DNA of 41,089 bases from a virus (IMGVR_UViG_3300010354_000199:1-41089); one strand, 5' to 3'; positions 13,067 through 21,983 are shown, counted from the stretch's first letter. Notes: generated by a model not told the origin, from the sequence alone. Numbers and translations are program-made.

Positions 13067-16000
13067 ATGTTCAACCCGTTCGACCGAGACGCGCCGCAGA
13101 TCGCTGACTTGCCGCAGTGGACAGTTCAGCCTCAAGAACCGAGAGGCGGCTGGCTTACGAGCGGCTTGGCGACCATTCCGCACGAGCTGGCGGGTTTGGG
13201 CGGATACGCGACGCAGGGTGTTGGGCGCTTCCTTGGGCTTCCCGGCGTCGAGACGGCTGGCAAGAGCTTCGCCGATCAGCAGATGCAGGCGGCGCAGGCC
13301 GCAGGTCGCCCCGATCTGGAGACGCCCCCATGGCGGCAGAATGGCGCTCCATGGCTTCCTTACATTGGCTATCAGGCAGCCAAGAATGCTCCGCTGATGG
13401 CGGCACAGATGGTGGCCGGCGCGCTCGTGCCGGAGGCTCTGGTCCCTGAAGCTCTGGCGTCAGCTGGCGCGATCGTGCCACGTCTTCTCGGTGGCGGTGC
13501 GGGCGAAGCGACCGCCGCAGCGGCGGCTCAGGTCGGCAAGCAGTGGGCGAGGAATGTCACAGGCGCGGCAGTCGCGGGGTATCCGGCCGCTGTCGGCTCG
13601 ATGGTGCAGGAAGCCAATCAGCGTGGCCCGCTGACAGATGAAGATACGAATGCCGCACTTGGCATGGGCGTGCCTTACGCCATGCTCGACGCGATCCAGC
13701 CGGCGCAGGTGAAGGCGCTCGGCGGCGCGGTCACGAAGGGTGGCGGCAAGGAAGTCGCCAAGGAAGTTCTCAAGACGTTCGTAGCCGGCGCGGCTGAGGA
13801 AGTGCCGCAAGAGGCGCTCCAGACCGCCATGGAGCAGTCATTCCGGCCCGATCTCCCGATGGACCAGAAGGTCCAGAACGTGATTGATGCAGCGCTGACG
13901 GGCGGCCTTATCGGCGGCGTGATGGGCGGTGGCGCAGGCGTTGTTTCGGCGGCTCGGTCGATGACGCGTGTCGACGCAAACGAGATCACGACGAACGATC
14001 TTGATACCGTCACGAAGGCTGAGCTTGAGCCTGAAGAAGCTCCTGATGAGCCGATCAAGGCGCAGCAAGCCGCAGAGCCTGCGCCTGTCGAAGAAGCGCC
14101 GATCGAGCAGCCGGCTGCGCCGCCGTCAGAGTTTGCCGAGCTGGACGATCCACAACTGCTGAATGTCGCCAAGGCGCTCAATCCGGACGTGCCGGAAGAG
14201 GCCGCGCGGCTTCAGGATGTCTACGCCGAGATGCAGTCGCGGCTTGAGCAGCGTGAGCAGGAGGCTCAGCCAACTGAGCGGACTGGACCGTCGCCTCGCG
14301 ACGAGATGATGGCGATCGGAGGCAAGCGCGCCAAGATGCTGCGGTTCTTCAAGAATGAAGTAACCGATCAGACCAGCATGCCGGAGGCGCTGAGCAAGCT
14401 CCGCACTTATTACGACAACGGCAGTAACTGGACGAAGCGTCCGATAGGGATGCGAGATATCATGCAGTCCTACGGGCTTGCAGATGTCGACGGCAACCCG
14501 ATCAATCTTGACGCCAAGGTCAATGATCTGACCAAGAAAATCGACCGCGCGTCGGCGAAGGTTGAGAAAAATCCCGGCCTTGCGAAGAACATTACCTTGT
14601 GGACGCAGGATCGAGATCGTCTGTCCAAACTCAGAGATATGTGGAGCCAAGCCGATGCGCATGAAAAACAAGCCCCCGCAGAAAATGATGTCCGAAAAGA
14701 TGCCGGATATGGCGAAGCTGTTCGGATCGACGACACAAAAGTCCCTACCGGAGAAAGCTGGTATCAAAACCCCCGCGAAGAAGGCCCCGCCGTCGAAGGG
14801 CAAGTCGGCCAAATCCAAAGCCCCGCCGTCGAAAGCGTCGTCCAAGAAGATGCCGCCAATCCGCAAGGGAATGATGTAACTGCGGTTGAGACGGTTGTCG
14901 CCAAGAGCGAGAAGTTCAAGAAGCTTGCTGAGCAGTCGCGAGCGGCTCAGCAGGCGCTTGACGCCGGAAAGGCGCTGACGCCGGAAGAGTGGAACGCCAA
15001 GTATCCTGAAAACCCGGTCAACTTTAAAGCGGCGACTGAGCCGAGCACCAAGTCACCGTTGAGCGCCAAGGCGTTCGACACGGCTTTTGGCGGCGCGATG
15101 AAAGAGATCGGCGCGAGCGCCAACGACCGCGTGACAGTGGTCAATACGCCTGATGAGCTGCCGGCGCGGATCAGGAAGGATGCTGCGCGTCAGAAGCTTG
15201 TGCTCGACGCAGTGCATGGCGTCATCGACAAGGGCAAGGTCTATGTCGTCAAGAGCAACATGCGTTCGCCGCAGGATGTCTACAAAGTTTTGAGGCATGA
15301 AATCCTTGGCCATGGCGGCGCTGAGAAACTGTTCGGCGCAGGCTACAAGGATACGTTGGCAGGCGTCTACGATCGTGCAGGCGGGATCAAGGAACTGACG
15401 AAAACGGCGCGGCAGATGGGTGCCGAGCTGGATATTTCAAATTACTTCCCGGCTGACGTGCGCAGCGGCGAGAGAAGTGTCGACGCCCTTACCGAGCGTG
15501 AGAAGGCGAAGCTGACGGACGAGCTGCTGGCCAATGTGAGCGAAGGCGTCTCGCCTGAGCAGCTTGATCAGCTGGCCGGGCCGCAGAAGTCAAAGTTGCG
15601 CAAGGCAGTTGGCGCATGGGTAAACAAGCTGAAGACGGCGCTGATCCGGACCTTGCAGAAGGCCGGGCTTAACAAGTTCGCGCAGCATCTTCAGGGCTAC
15701 TCGACGCAGGAGATGGCCGGGCTGCTTCGCGAAATGCACGCGGCGGCGCGTAGCGATGCGCCGGACGGACAGGGCACGGCTTACAAGCTGGAGACGCCGC
15801 AGGACATGAACGATGCCGCCAAGGCGGTCGTTACGCGCGTGACGGATGCGCTGCCGAAGGTCAACCTGCTCGATCTGAAGGGCGATGCGCTTTCCAAAGT
15901 GCTCTCGATGTTCTCGTTCATTCATATCGCCGAAGAGTTTGGCAATATGTTCGATCTTGAAGGGGCGAGAAATCCGTTTGAGGCGTATTGGCAAGGTAAT

Positions 16001-18934
16001 AAGACGCGGGACATCACCAAGGCGCGCGTGGCAGGTCTGTTTGTCGACGCGCACAGTGCGATCCTTTCTGCGCCGAAGCGGATGCAGGAACTGATCTCGC
16101 GCGCGATGGTGTATCAGGGGCTTGAGATCGATCCTGAGAAGACGTGGGAGAAGCAGACTTGGCTTCACGATAAATCGAACGCTCAGCAGTTGAAGGCGAT
16201 CGTGCGCGAGGCGAATGGCACAATCCAAGCGCTGAAAGATGGTAACGCCTACGAGGCGTATCATGCGGCCAAAGTCTTTAACGAGATGATGGGTTACGCC
16301 GCTGAGGCGCAGGCGATCTACCGTGGCTTTGAGACCGATCCTTTGTTTGCGCATGTGCCCAAGCGGGAAAATCCGACGAAGACGTTTCTTGCGACAGCGG
16401 CGGTGCACACTAACTTGGCGTCTGCGCGAGACTTCTGGAAGAAGGAAGCGCTTGAGCAGTATAAGGCGGCAAATGCTGCGGTGAAGGCGTTGTCGAAGAA
16501 TGCGCAGCGCACGCAGAAGCAGCAGACCCTGTTCGATACTCAGTCGCTTCCCATGAAGAAGCTACTGGAGCACGCTGACGCGTTCCATCGCCGTCTTGAG
16601 CGCATGCCGTATTTCCATCTCGGTCGCCAAGGTGACTACATGGTTTCCTTCCATTTTGCGAAGGATAAGGATGGGGGTGTTGATCCGAATACAGTCGGCT
16701 TGGTGCAGAAGACTGTTTACGACAGCGGCTTCAAGGACGTCGTCATCTCTGAGGCGGCGAACCAGCCTTACGCGTTTATCCGTGTGAACACGCGGCAGCA
16801 GGCTGAAGAACTATTCCAGATCATGAGCAAGCTTCAGGATGAAGGGAAGCTTGGAAAGGAAGCGATCAAGCGTGGCGATCGGTTCAATGAGAACCTTTTC
16901 GGCAAACTGACGCCTGAGTGGATTGATCGCATCGTCGAACGTGTCGAGAACAGCTTCCCGTCCAAGGAAGAGATGGCCGGCATGGAGGCGGAAGAAGTCG
17001 AAGATATCGAGAACGCCAAAAAGAGCGCGGTAGCTCAGGTCAAGGGAATGCTGATCGATCTCATGCCGGACATGAACATCTCCAAGGTGCTCGTCAAGCG
17101 TGAGTATATCCCCGGTTACTCGTCGGATATGATCAGGTCGTTTGCGTTCCGCGCCATGGTTGGCACCAATGCGTTGGCGAATATGGCTGCGTCAGCAGAT
17201 GTGACGGACGCTCTGAGAGGCATGAGACAGGCGATCGAGGTCGCCAAGAGCGAGCGAAGCAACCCCAATGTCTTCACGATGCAGCAAGTGTATCGGGAGA
17301 TCAGCACGCGCGAGACAACTCGGCCGCCGCATGTGGATAATGACATTATCGACACGTTGCGAGCCGTGAACTACGGGTGGAACCTTGGCGGATCAGTGTC
17401 GTTTGCTACGCTCAACTCGACGCAGCTCGGCGTGCTCGGCTGGCCTGAGCTGGCAAAGCATCACGGCTTCATGCGCTCGGCGCAAGAGTTGGCGAAAGCG
17501 AGTTCGCTGGCGATGAAGATCGTTAGCGCGGTCATGCGGTCGGGTTGGAAGGAAGGCAACTTCAAGTGGGCCGATGCGGTGATTTCTCACACCGTCATGG
17601 ATGAGGTGTTCGGGAATAAGGATACGCCGTTGAAGGTCGCGCTGATGACGGCGATCAACAGCGGCTTTATCGATCTCGGCGGCCCGGCGCGTGAGCAGGC
17701 GCGAGCGGCTGAAGGCCGCCTGACCGGCCCCATTGACGTGACGCTGCGCATGGCGTCGTCGTTTGGCTATTATACCGAGACGTTCACACGTCTGGCGACG
17801 GCGATTGCCGCGCATGAGCTGTATGCCAAGAAGCCTGTAAAGGGCTTCGCTAACGTCAACGCGTATATGGAGCACGTCGTCAACCAGTCGATGCTGGAGT
17901 ATTCGCCAACTAATACGGCGCGCATCTTCCAGAAGAACAGTCCGCTCGGCCGCTGGGCTCCGCTTCCCTTCGCATTCATGAACTATCAGGCGCAGGTGCT
18001 GGAGAAGCTCTATCGCGAGTTCAGCGCCGCAGCTGGCGGGTCTCCTGAAGCGCGACGGTTTGTCGCTGCGCATCTTGGCGCGATGGTCGTCCTGACCGGC
18101 ACGCTGGGGCTGCCGTTCGCGACGGTCGCGGCTGCCGCCTTCGACAAGTTGAAAGACCTGATCAGCGGTGACGATGATGAGCCGACAGATATCAAGTCGG
18201 CTTGGAGGAACTTCCTGAGCGACACGTTCGGCAAGGATGTCGGCGAAGTGCTGGCGCACGGACTGCCGCGTGCGGCCGGGTTTGACATCTCCAAGCGAGC
18301 TGGCGAGCAGGACATCCTGCCGTTTTCCAAGTTTCTTGCGGATCGTCGCGCATGGAAGGATCGCGTCAAGGATGCGGCGCTGGAAGCTTTCGGCGCTCCA
18401 GGTAGCATGATTAGCAACTTTGTCGACGGCAGCATGATGATCATGGACGGAGACGTGCTGTCCGGTATGAAGCAGATGATGCCGGTTGCGATCAAGGGCG
18501 GGATCGAAGCCTATCGGATGACGCAGGACGGCTATGTCGACAGTAAGGGGCGCAAGCTCCCGCTGGAGACGCCGGAGGTGCATGAAATCCTTGCGCAGGC
18601 GCTAGGCTTCACGCCCGCCAACAAAGCTGAATACATGGAGCACAAGCAAGTCAACGCGGTCGCCAAGGATGTCTCGCTTCAGCGGGCCGGCGTCATCCGC
18701 AGACGGCTGGTCGACGCGATCGAGCGCGGCGATGAGACTGAGATTAGCAAGTGGACTGAAACGGCCAATCGGTTCGGTGAGGCGCATCCTGCGTATGATG
18801 TCAGACCGAGTATTGCGCGATCGGCTGCGAGACGAGCTTCGGATATGGACCGTGCGACGCTCCTGCATCAGCCGCTCGGAACAAGTGCGAAGGAAGCCCG
18901 GCCGTCACGTACAGATTGGGCAAACTGGCAATAG
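13067..18934 (+). CDS. Giant putative ejected polyvalent protein with zincin motif and PLxRFG-like region, 1955 aa
   Basis: The largest gene in the window. Residues about 105-160 and 270-300 are Gly/Ala-rich and hydrophobic, perhaps membrane-inserting. Residues 310-400 form an acidic Pro/Glu linker. A zinc-metallopeptidase signature HEILGH lies at residues 744-748 (bases 15296-15313), with a possible third ligand Glu in TDELLANVSEG about 50 residues on. A long helical middle part follows. NSPLGRW (about 1625) with a downstream hydrophobic stretch and GLPRAAGFDISKRAG recall the PLxRFG region of phage polyvalent proteins. Such proteins are thought to enter the host with DNA. Residues 530-604 overlap a second gene in another frame and show altered codon usage. 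The presence of the motifs is seen; enzymatic activity is inference. Confidence 0.82.
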   Translation: MFNPFDRDAPQIADLPQWTVQPQEPRGGWLTSGLATIPHELAGLGGYATQGVGRFLGLPGVETAGKSFADQQMQAAQAAGRPDLETPPWRQNGAPWLPYIGYQAAKNAPLMAAQMVAGALVPEALVPEALASAGAIVPRLLGGGAGEATAAAAAQVGKQWARNVTGAAVAGYPAAVGSMVQEANQRGPLTDEDTNAALGMGVPYAMLDAIQPAQVKALGGAVTKGGGKEVAKEVLKTFVAGAAEEVPQEALQTAMEQSFRPDLPMDQKVQNVIDAALTGGLIGGVMGGGAGVVSAARSMTRVDANEITTNDLDTVTKAELEPEEAPDEPIKAQQAAEPAPVEEAPIEQPAAPPSEFAELDDPQLLNVAKALNPDVPEEAARLQDVYAEMQSRLEQREQEAQPTERTGPSPRDEMMAIGGKRAKMLRFFKNEVTDQTSMPEALSKLRTYYDNGSNWTKRPIGMRDIMQSYGLADVDGNPINLDAKVNDLTKKIDRASAKVEKNPGLAKNITLWTQDRDRLSKLRDMWSQADAHEKQAPAENDVRKDAGYGEAVRIDDTKVPTGESWYQNPREEGPAVEGQVGQIQSPAVESVVQEDAANPQGNDVTAVETVVAKSEKFKKLAEQSRAAQQALDAGKALTPEEWNAKYPENPVNFKAATEPSTKSPLSAKAFDTAFGGAMKEIGASANDRVTVVNTPDELPARIRKDAARQKLVLDAVHGVIDKGKVYVVKSNMRSPQDVYKVLRHEILGHGGAEKLFGAGYKDTLAGVYDRAGGIKELTKTARQMGAELDISNYFPADVRSGERSVDALTEREKAKLTDELLANVSEGVSPEQLDQLAGPQKSKLRKAVGAWVNKLKTALIRTLQKAGLNKFAQHLQGYSTQEMAGLLREMHAAARSDAPDGQGTAYKLETPQDMNDAAKAVVTRVTDALPKVNLLDLKGDALSKVLSMFSFIHIAEEFGNMFDLEGARNPFEAYWQGNKTRDITKARVAGLFVDAHSAILSAPKRMQELISRAMVYQGLEIDPEKTWEKQTWLHDKSNAQQLKAIVREANGTIQALKDGNAYEAYHAAKVFNEMMGYAAEAQAIYRGFETDPLFAHVPKRENPTKTFLATAAVHTNLASARDFWKKEALEQYKAANAAVKALSKNAQRTQKQQTLFDTQSLPMKKLLEHADAFHRRLERMPYFHLGRQGDYMVSFHFAKDKDGGVDPNTVGLVQKTVYDSGFKDVVISEAANQPYAFIRVNTRQQAEELFQIMSKLQDEGKLGKEAIKRGDRFNENLFGKLTPEWIDRIVERVENSFPSKEEMAGMEAEEVEDIENAKKSAVAQVKGMLIDLMPDMNISKVLVKREYIPGYSSDMIRSFAFRAMVGTNALANMAASADVTDALRGMRQAIEVAKSERSNPNVFTMQQVYREISTRETTRPPHVDNDIIDTLRAVNYGWNLGGSVSFATLNSTQLGVLGWPELAKHHGFMRSAQELAKASSLAMKIVSAVMRSGWKEGNFKWADAVISHTVMDEVFGNKDTPLKVALMTAINSGFIDLGGPAREQARAAEGRLTGPIDVTLRMASSFGYYTETFTRLATAIAAHELYAKKPVKGFANVNAYMEHVVNQSMLEYSPTNTARIFQKNSPLGRWAPLPFAFMNYQAQVLEKLYREFSAAAGGSPEARRFVAAHLGAMVVLTGTLGLPFATVAAAAFDKLKDLISGDDDEPTDIKSAWRNFLSDTFGKDVGEVLAHGLPRAAGFDISKRAGEQDILPFSKFLADRRAWKDRVKDAALEAFGAPGSMISNFVDGSMMIMDGDVLSGMKQMMPVAIKGGIEAYRMTQDGYVDSKGRKLPLETPEVHEILAQALGFTPANKAEYMEHKQVNAVAKDVSLQRAGVIRRRLVDAIERGDETEISKWTETANRFGEAHPAYDVRPSIARSAARRASDMDRATLLHQPLGTSAKEARPSRTDWANWQ
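14655..14879 (+). CDS. Nested Lys/Pro-rich basic protein, 74 aa, in another frame of the giant gene
   Basis: The ATG at 14655 has GGAG 8 bases upstream. The frame (+1 relative to the giant gene) runs 75 codons to TAA. The product starts MRMKNKPPQKMMSEKM and ends MPPIRKGMM. It is very rich in Lys, Pro, Ser and Met with no acidic region, like small basic phage proteins that bind nucleic acid or membranes. Its third positions are mostly G or C, as in ordinary genes of this phage. In the same interval the giant frame uses only CAA for Gln and almost only AAA/GAA for Lys/Glu. That pattern indicates that this frame is, or was, under selection. Confidence 0.55.
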   Translation: MRMKNKPPQKMMSEKMPDMAKLFGSTTQKSLPEKAGIKTPAKKAPPSKGKSAKSKAPPSKASSKKMPPIRKGMM

Positions 18935-18961
18935 TCAAAAGCCGGAAAATGTGTATAGTCT

Positions 18962-18980
18962 TCTTAGTTTTCTAAGAGGG
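18962..18980 (+). promoter_or_regulatory. Hairpin touching the endolysin ribosome-binding site
   Basis: TCTTAG (18962-18967) pairs with CTAAGA (18972-18977) around a TTTT loop. The 3' arm overlaps the AAGAGGG ribosome-binding site of the endolysin gene (ATG 18988). It could damp endolysin translation. Confidence 0.35.
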
Positions 18981-18987
18981 CTAACCG

Positions 18988-19506
18988 ATGACGCTCGTCT
19001 GGCCGAGACAAAGTAACTGTGAAGCAATCTTCGGCAGGCCGCTGCGTCCGGACGGAACGGTCGACGCTGTATGGGAGACGGCGAACATCACGCGCATTTC
19101 GCCGCCGTATAAGATTTACTTTATTGGCAAGCCGGCGAAAGTTAGCATCCATAAGAAAACTGCCGAAGCGTGGATGGCATGGTTTGAGGCCATGTGGGAT
19201 CACGCAGGCAAGGATCAGAAGATCATCGACGCTTGGGGCATGAGTAATTATGCCGGCGGCTATTTCCCTCGCCCGATGCGTGGAGGTAGAGCCTTGTCCA
19301 TGCACTCTTACGGGATTGCAACGGATTGGGATGCGCCGCGTAATGGCTTCCATGACCGCACTCCGCGTCTTGCACAGTATCGGAAGCAGGTCATCGAGCC
19401 GTTCCTGAAACTTGGTGGAGTTTGGGGCGGTGATTGGAACGGAAACGGTGACACGTTGGATGAGCGTTCGTGTGATGGCATGCACTTTCAGTTTGCAAGG
19501 CTCTGA
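18988..19506 (+). CDS. Endolysin, M15-family peptidase, 172 aa
   Basis: This cuts peptide crosslinks in peptidoglycan to release progeny. The M15 zinc site is complete: SMHSYGIATD places His106 and Asp113, and the third ligand His166 lies in DGMHFQF with Asp163 as the likely catalytic acid/base. Length is typical of single-domain L-alanyl-D-glutamate or D-Ala-D-Ala peptidase endolysins. There is no signal peptide, so it needs a holin to reach the periplasm, and small membrane-protein genes follow directly. The ribosome-binding site is AGAGGG. Confidence 0.93.
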   Translation: MTLVWPRQSNCEAIFGRPLRPDGTVDAVWETANITRISPPYKIYFIGKPAKVSIHKKTAEAWMAWFEAMWDHAGKDQKIIDAWGMSNYAGGYFPRPMRGGRALSMHSYGIATDWDAPRNGFHDRTPRLAQYRKQVIEPFLKLGGVWGGDWNGNGDTLDERSCDGMHFQFARL

Positions 19507-19508
19507 CC

Positions 19509-19622
19509 ATGATCGATCCATTCGCATGGGAGATGATCAAGATCATCGCTATCGCAGGCTGTTTCTTCTTCGCAGCAAGGTTTATCGCCTTGGTGCTTCT
19601 GATGCTTGGAGCGGTGCAATGA
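19509..19622 (+). CDS. 37-residue single-span membrane protein (holin candidate)
   Basis: It starts three bases after the endolysin stop, with AAGG about 9 bases upstream. After MIDPFAWEMIK the remainder is hydrophobic (IIAIAGCFFF, then IALVLLMLGAVQ) broken only by one Arg, giving one or two short membrane spans. Its stop overlaps the next ATG. Small size and hydrophobicity next to the endolysin suggest a holin or pinholin-like role, but the length is at the low end and no family is recognised. Confidence 0.6.
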   Translation: MIDPFAWEMIKIIAIAGCFFFAARFIALVLLMLGAVQ

Positions 19623-20014
19623 GCAAGACGTGCTGGATACTTGGGGCGCTCACTCTTCTGGCAGCTGACGCCGCCTTCGCCGCGACGACTGGCACGACGC
19701 CGATCGCCGTCTCTCCGTCGATCATGGGCTTGCGCCCTGTTCCGGCCCCGCAGGTCGTTCAGCAGGCTGCGCCTGTCGTCAAGCAGGTCTGCTCGTCATG
19801 GGACGCGCTGTGGCCGCTGTTCAAGGATAACTTGCTCAGCGCAGCGTCTCTTTCAGGGATCGCATCTATTCTGGCAATGTTCCTTCCGCAGGCGCAGCCC
19901 GGCACGCCTTACGGCCTTGTGCGCAACATGATCGATCTGGTCGCATTGAACATGCGGAACGCCGCGAACGCGCCGAAAATTCCGGCCGCACCGGCTGTCA
20001 CGCCTGAAGTTTGA
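19619..20014 (+). CDS. 131-residue exported or membrane protein in the lysis cassette
   Basis: The ATG at 19619 overlaps the preceding stop, with GGAG 6 bases upstream; the frame is open further back to 19412 but that part overlaps the endolysin. The N-terminus MSKTCWILGALTLLAADAAFA looks like a cleavable signal peptide ending AFA. A Pro/Val-rich segment follows, then a second hydrophobic stretch (LLSAASLSGIASILAMFLP, residues about 77-95) and a Pro/Ala-rich end. It could be a holin-like or periplasmic lysis accessory protein. No family recognised. Confidence 0.65.
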   Translation: MSKTCWILGALTLLAADAAFAATTGTTPIAVSPSIMGLRPVPAPQVVQQAAPVVKQVCSSWDALWPLFKDNLLSAASLSGIASILAMFLPQAQPGTPYGLVRNMIDLVALNMRNAANAPKIPAAPAVTPEV

Positions 20015-20036
20015 GTAAGGGCTGGGGGGCTCGGCG

Positions 20037-20360
20037 ATGCAGCAGACAGCAATTGAAATTCTTCTTGGCCAAATTCGCGGAGATGTCACAGCTCTCCGCG
20101 AAATTCAGGAGGTAAGGAACGTCTCGATCTTAGAGCGGATTGAAGAGCACGAGCGCCGCATGAACGAGCGCATGGAGAAGCTGGAAGCGAGCTTCTCAAA
20201 ATATGCTGTGCGCGAGCACGAGCTTAATGGCGCGATGTGGATGTTGTCGCTTATCGGAGGCGGCGTGCTTTCCGTTCTCGGCTTTATCGGCTATACAGCT
20301 GTTCACGGTATTCCTCAGTGGGTGAAGCGTATCTTTGACGGCGCACTGAGTGGAACGTGA
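20037..20360 (+). CDS. Coiled-coil, C-terminally membrane-anchored protein, 107 aa
   Basis: Residues 5-60 form a charged helix with heptad character (RIEEHERRMNERMEKLEASF). It is followed by one membrane span (WMLSLIGGGVLSVLGFIGYTA, about 68-88) and a short basic tail. The topology, an N-terminal coiled coil followed by a C-terminal anchor, resembles XhlA-type hemolysin/holin-associated proteins of phage lysis cassettes. It lies at the end of the lysis cluster and could be the holin partner or a spanin-like inner-membrane subunit. The precise role is inference. Confidence 0.68.
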   Translation: MQQTAIEILLGQIRGDVTALREIQEVRNVSILERIEEHERRMNERMEKLEASFSKYAVREHELNGAMWMLSLIGGGVLSVLGFIGYTAVHGIPQWVKRIFDGALSGT

Positions 20361-20361
20361 G

Positions 20362-21786
20362 ATGCAGCAAAACGATCCGAACCAGCAGTATGACGGCGTA
20401 ATCTTCGGCCAATTTGAAGGCTTGAAGAATACGACTTCGCGCGAGCGATTGAAGCCGTCTGATCTGGAGCGGGCGCAGAACGTCGATATTGATAATGCCG
20501 GGCAGATAAGATCACGGCGTGGATACGCCAAAAAGATTGCTGAGCCGTGCCATAGCCTGTTTACAGCGTCGAATGCGACTTATGTTGTTAAGTCTGACGT
20601 GCTTGGCGTTCTTAACCCAGACTTCAGTTTTATCCCGTTGAAGTCAGGTATTGGCTCTGAGCCGCTTGCCTATGTCGAGGCGGCAGGAGAAGTCTTCTTC
20701 ACGTCTCCGATAGTGTCCGGACGGATCAAGAATGGCATTGTGTCAGATTGGGGAGCTTACACGGATCAGGGCTTGTGGCTCTCTCCGGTAGTTAATCCTA
20801 CTGACACACTTCCTGAGATTAGAGGCTTGTGGCTTGGAAAGCCGCGAATGGCGTCTGCTCTGACATACTTTCAGGGACGCATCTATCTTGCCCAAGACAC
20901 GCTAGTGTGGCTGACGATGCTGTATAACTACAGCTACGTCGATCGCACACGTAACTTCTATCAGTTTGAGCATCCTGTCGTTTGCATAGGCGCTGTGACG
21001 GATGGTGTGTATGTTGGGACTGAGCACGACATCTGGTTCCTGAGCGGCATTCACGCTGAAGGGATGAAGCGTATCCCGCTTGCCAGCTTCGGCATGTTGA
21101 AGGGCTCAATGCTCTCCATGCCAGCAGAATACTTGAAGCCTCAGATACAGGACCAAGTTCCGCCTTCAAAGAACGCCGTTGTCTTCATGACAGATGAAGG
21201 AATGGTCGCAGGCTTTGATGGCGGGCAGATGTTCAATCTGACGCAGCCTGACTTTATCTTTCCGGCCGGGCGCGCTGCTGCATCGATGTATCGTCATCAG
21301 GACGGCATGAGCCAGTTTGTGACCGCGATCGAAAGCGGGGGCACGCCGACAGACAGCGCCCGCATCGGCGACTATGTCGACGCCGAGATCGTTCGCGAGG
21401 TGGACCGCATCTCACTTATTACGCCGCCCGGCGTGCCCGTCGTTACGGTTAGTCCGTCGCTCTACAAGATCGGCTTCTGGTTTAACTATCCGCCGCTGCC
21501 GGGTGAGACACTCATCATCCACGATGTCATCAGCGCCTTCACGATCGAGAAAAATTTCGAGGGCTCGCGTGCTCGCTGCGGCGTTAACCCGGCGTCGAAT
21601 TGGGTTGCGTCCGTCAAGAAGAACGGCGTCGAGATCGGCACGATCGCCATCAGCATCGTGGGGGCTGTCACCTTCACGCTTCAGACTGCTACCAAGTTTT
21701 TCCCCGGCGACGTGCTTCAGGTCGACGCGCCGGCAACGGCCGATCTGACGATCGCCGCGTGTGCTTTCACGTTGAGAGGTGAGTAA
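20362..21786 (+). CDS. Putative tail stopper/nozzle protein, beta-propeller-like, 474 aa
   Basis: I chose the ATG at 20362, directly after the previous stop; a GTG at 20350 is possible. The opening (FEGLKNTTSRERLKPSDLERAQNVDIDNAGQIRSRRGY) is the pattern of podovirus tail/nozzle proteins in which a list of residues precedes a beta-propeller. Repeated short strand motifs follow (FTASNATYVVKSD, YVEAAGEVFFTSP, GAVTDGVYVGTEHDIWFLSG). The last 100 residues form a separate beta domain (GFWFNYPPLPGETL through LTIAACAFTLRGE) of a type that recurs in phage tail proteins. It probably closes the portal channel below the connector. Confidence 0.68.
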   Translation: MQQNDPNQQYDGVIFGQFEGLKNTTSRERLKPSDLERAQNVDIDNAGQIRSRRGYAKKIAEPCHSLFTASNATYVVKSDVLGVLNPDFSFIPLKSGIGSEPLAYVEAAGEVFFTSPIVSGRIKNGIVSDWGAYTDQGLWLSPVVNPTDTLPEIRGLWLGKPRMASALTYFQGRIYLAQDTLVWLTMLYNYSYVDRTRNFYQFEHPVVCIGAVTDGVYVGTEHDIWFLSGIHAEGMKRIPLASFGMLKGSMLSMPAEYLKPQIQDQVPPSKNAVVFMTDEGMVAGFDGGQMFNLTQPDFIFPAGRAAASMYRHQDGMSQFVTAIESGGTPTDSARIGDYVDAEIVREVDRISLITPPGVPVVTVSPSLYKIGFWFNYPPLPGETLIIHDVISAFTIEKNFEGSRARCGVNPASNWVASVKKNGVEIGTIAISIVGAVTFTLQTATKFFPGDVLQVDAPATADLTIAACAFTLRGE

Positions 21787-21980
21787 TGACTGGCAAGATT
21801 GACATCGAGATGCCGAAGACTGGCGCGATTGCAGGGCTCATCCCTGTCTCGTCTGAGCTTCACATGACGATCGTCCGTGCGGATGGATCGAAGGAGGAAC
21901 TTGGAGTGGTCGCCAGCTCCAAGATGCCTGCGTGGGAAGTTCGCTGGCGCAAATTCCTCCGGCTGATCGGAAAGGGGTAA
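21786..21980 (+). CDS. 64-residue hypothetical protein
   Basis: The ATG overlaps the preceding stop (TAATG), indicating coupling. The product has beta character at first (IAGLIPVSSELHMTIVRADG) and ends in a basic amphipathic helix (WEVRWRKFLRLIGKG). It precedes small tail genes. No family recognised. The terminal helix could associate with membranes, but that is speculative. Confidence 0.62.
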   Translation: MTGKIDIEMPKTGAIAGLIPVSSELHMTIVRADGSKEELGVVASSKMPAWEVRWRKFLRLIGKG

Positions 21981-21983
21981 ACC

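Noticed and set aside
14126-14866. 246-codon minus-strand frame over the nested-gene region
   Set aside because: Considered as a possible third overlapping gene, but it has no ribosome-binding site and points against the operon. It is most simply a shadow.
17393-18583. 396-codon minus-strand frame
   Set aside because: Antisense to the giant virion gene, with Arg/His-rich composition and no start signal.
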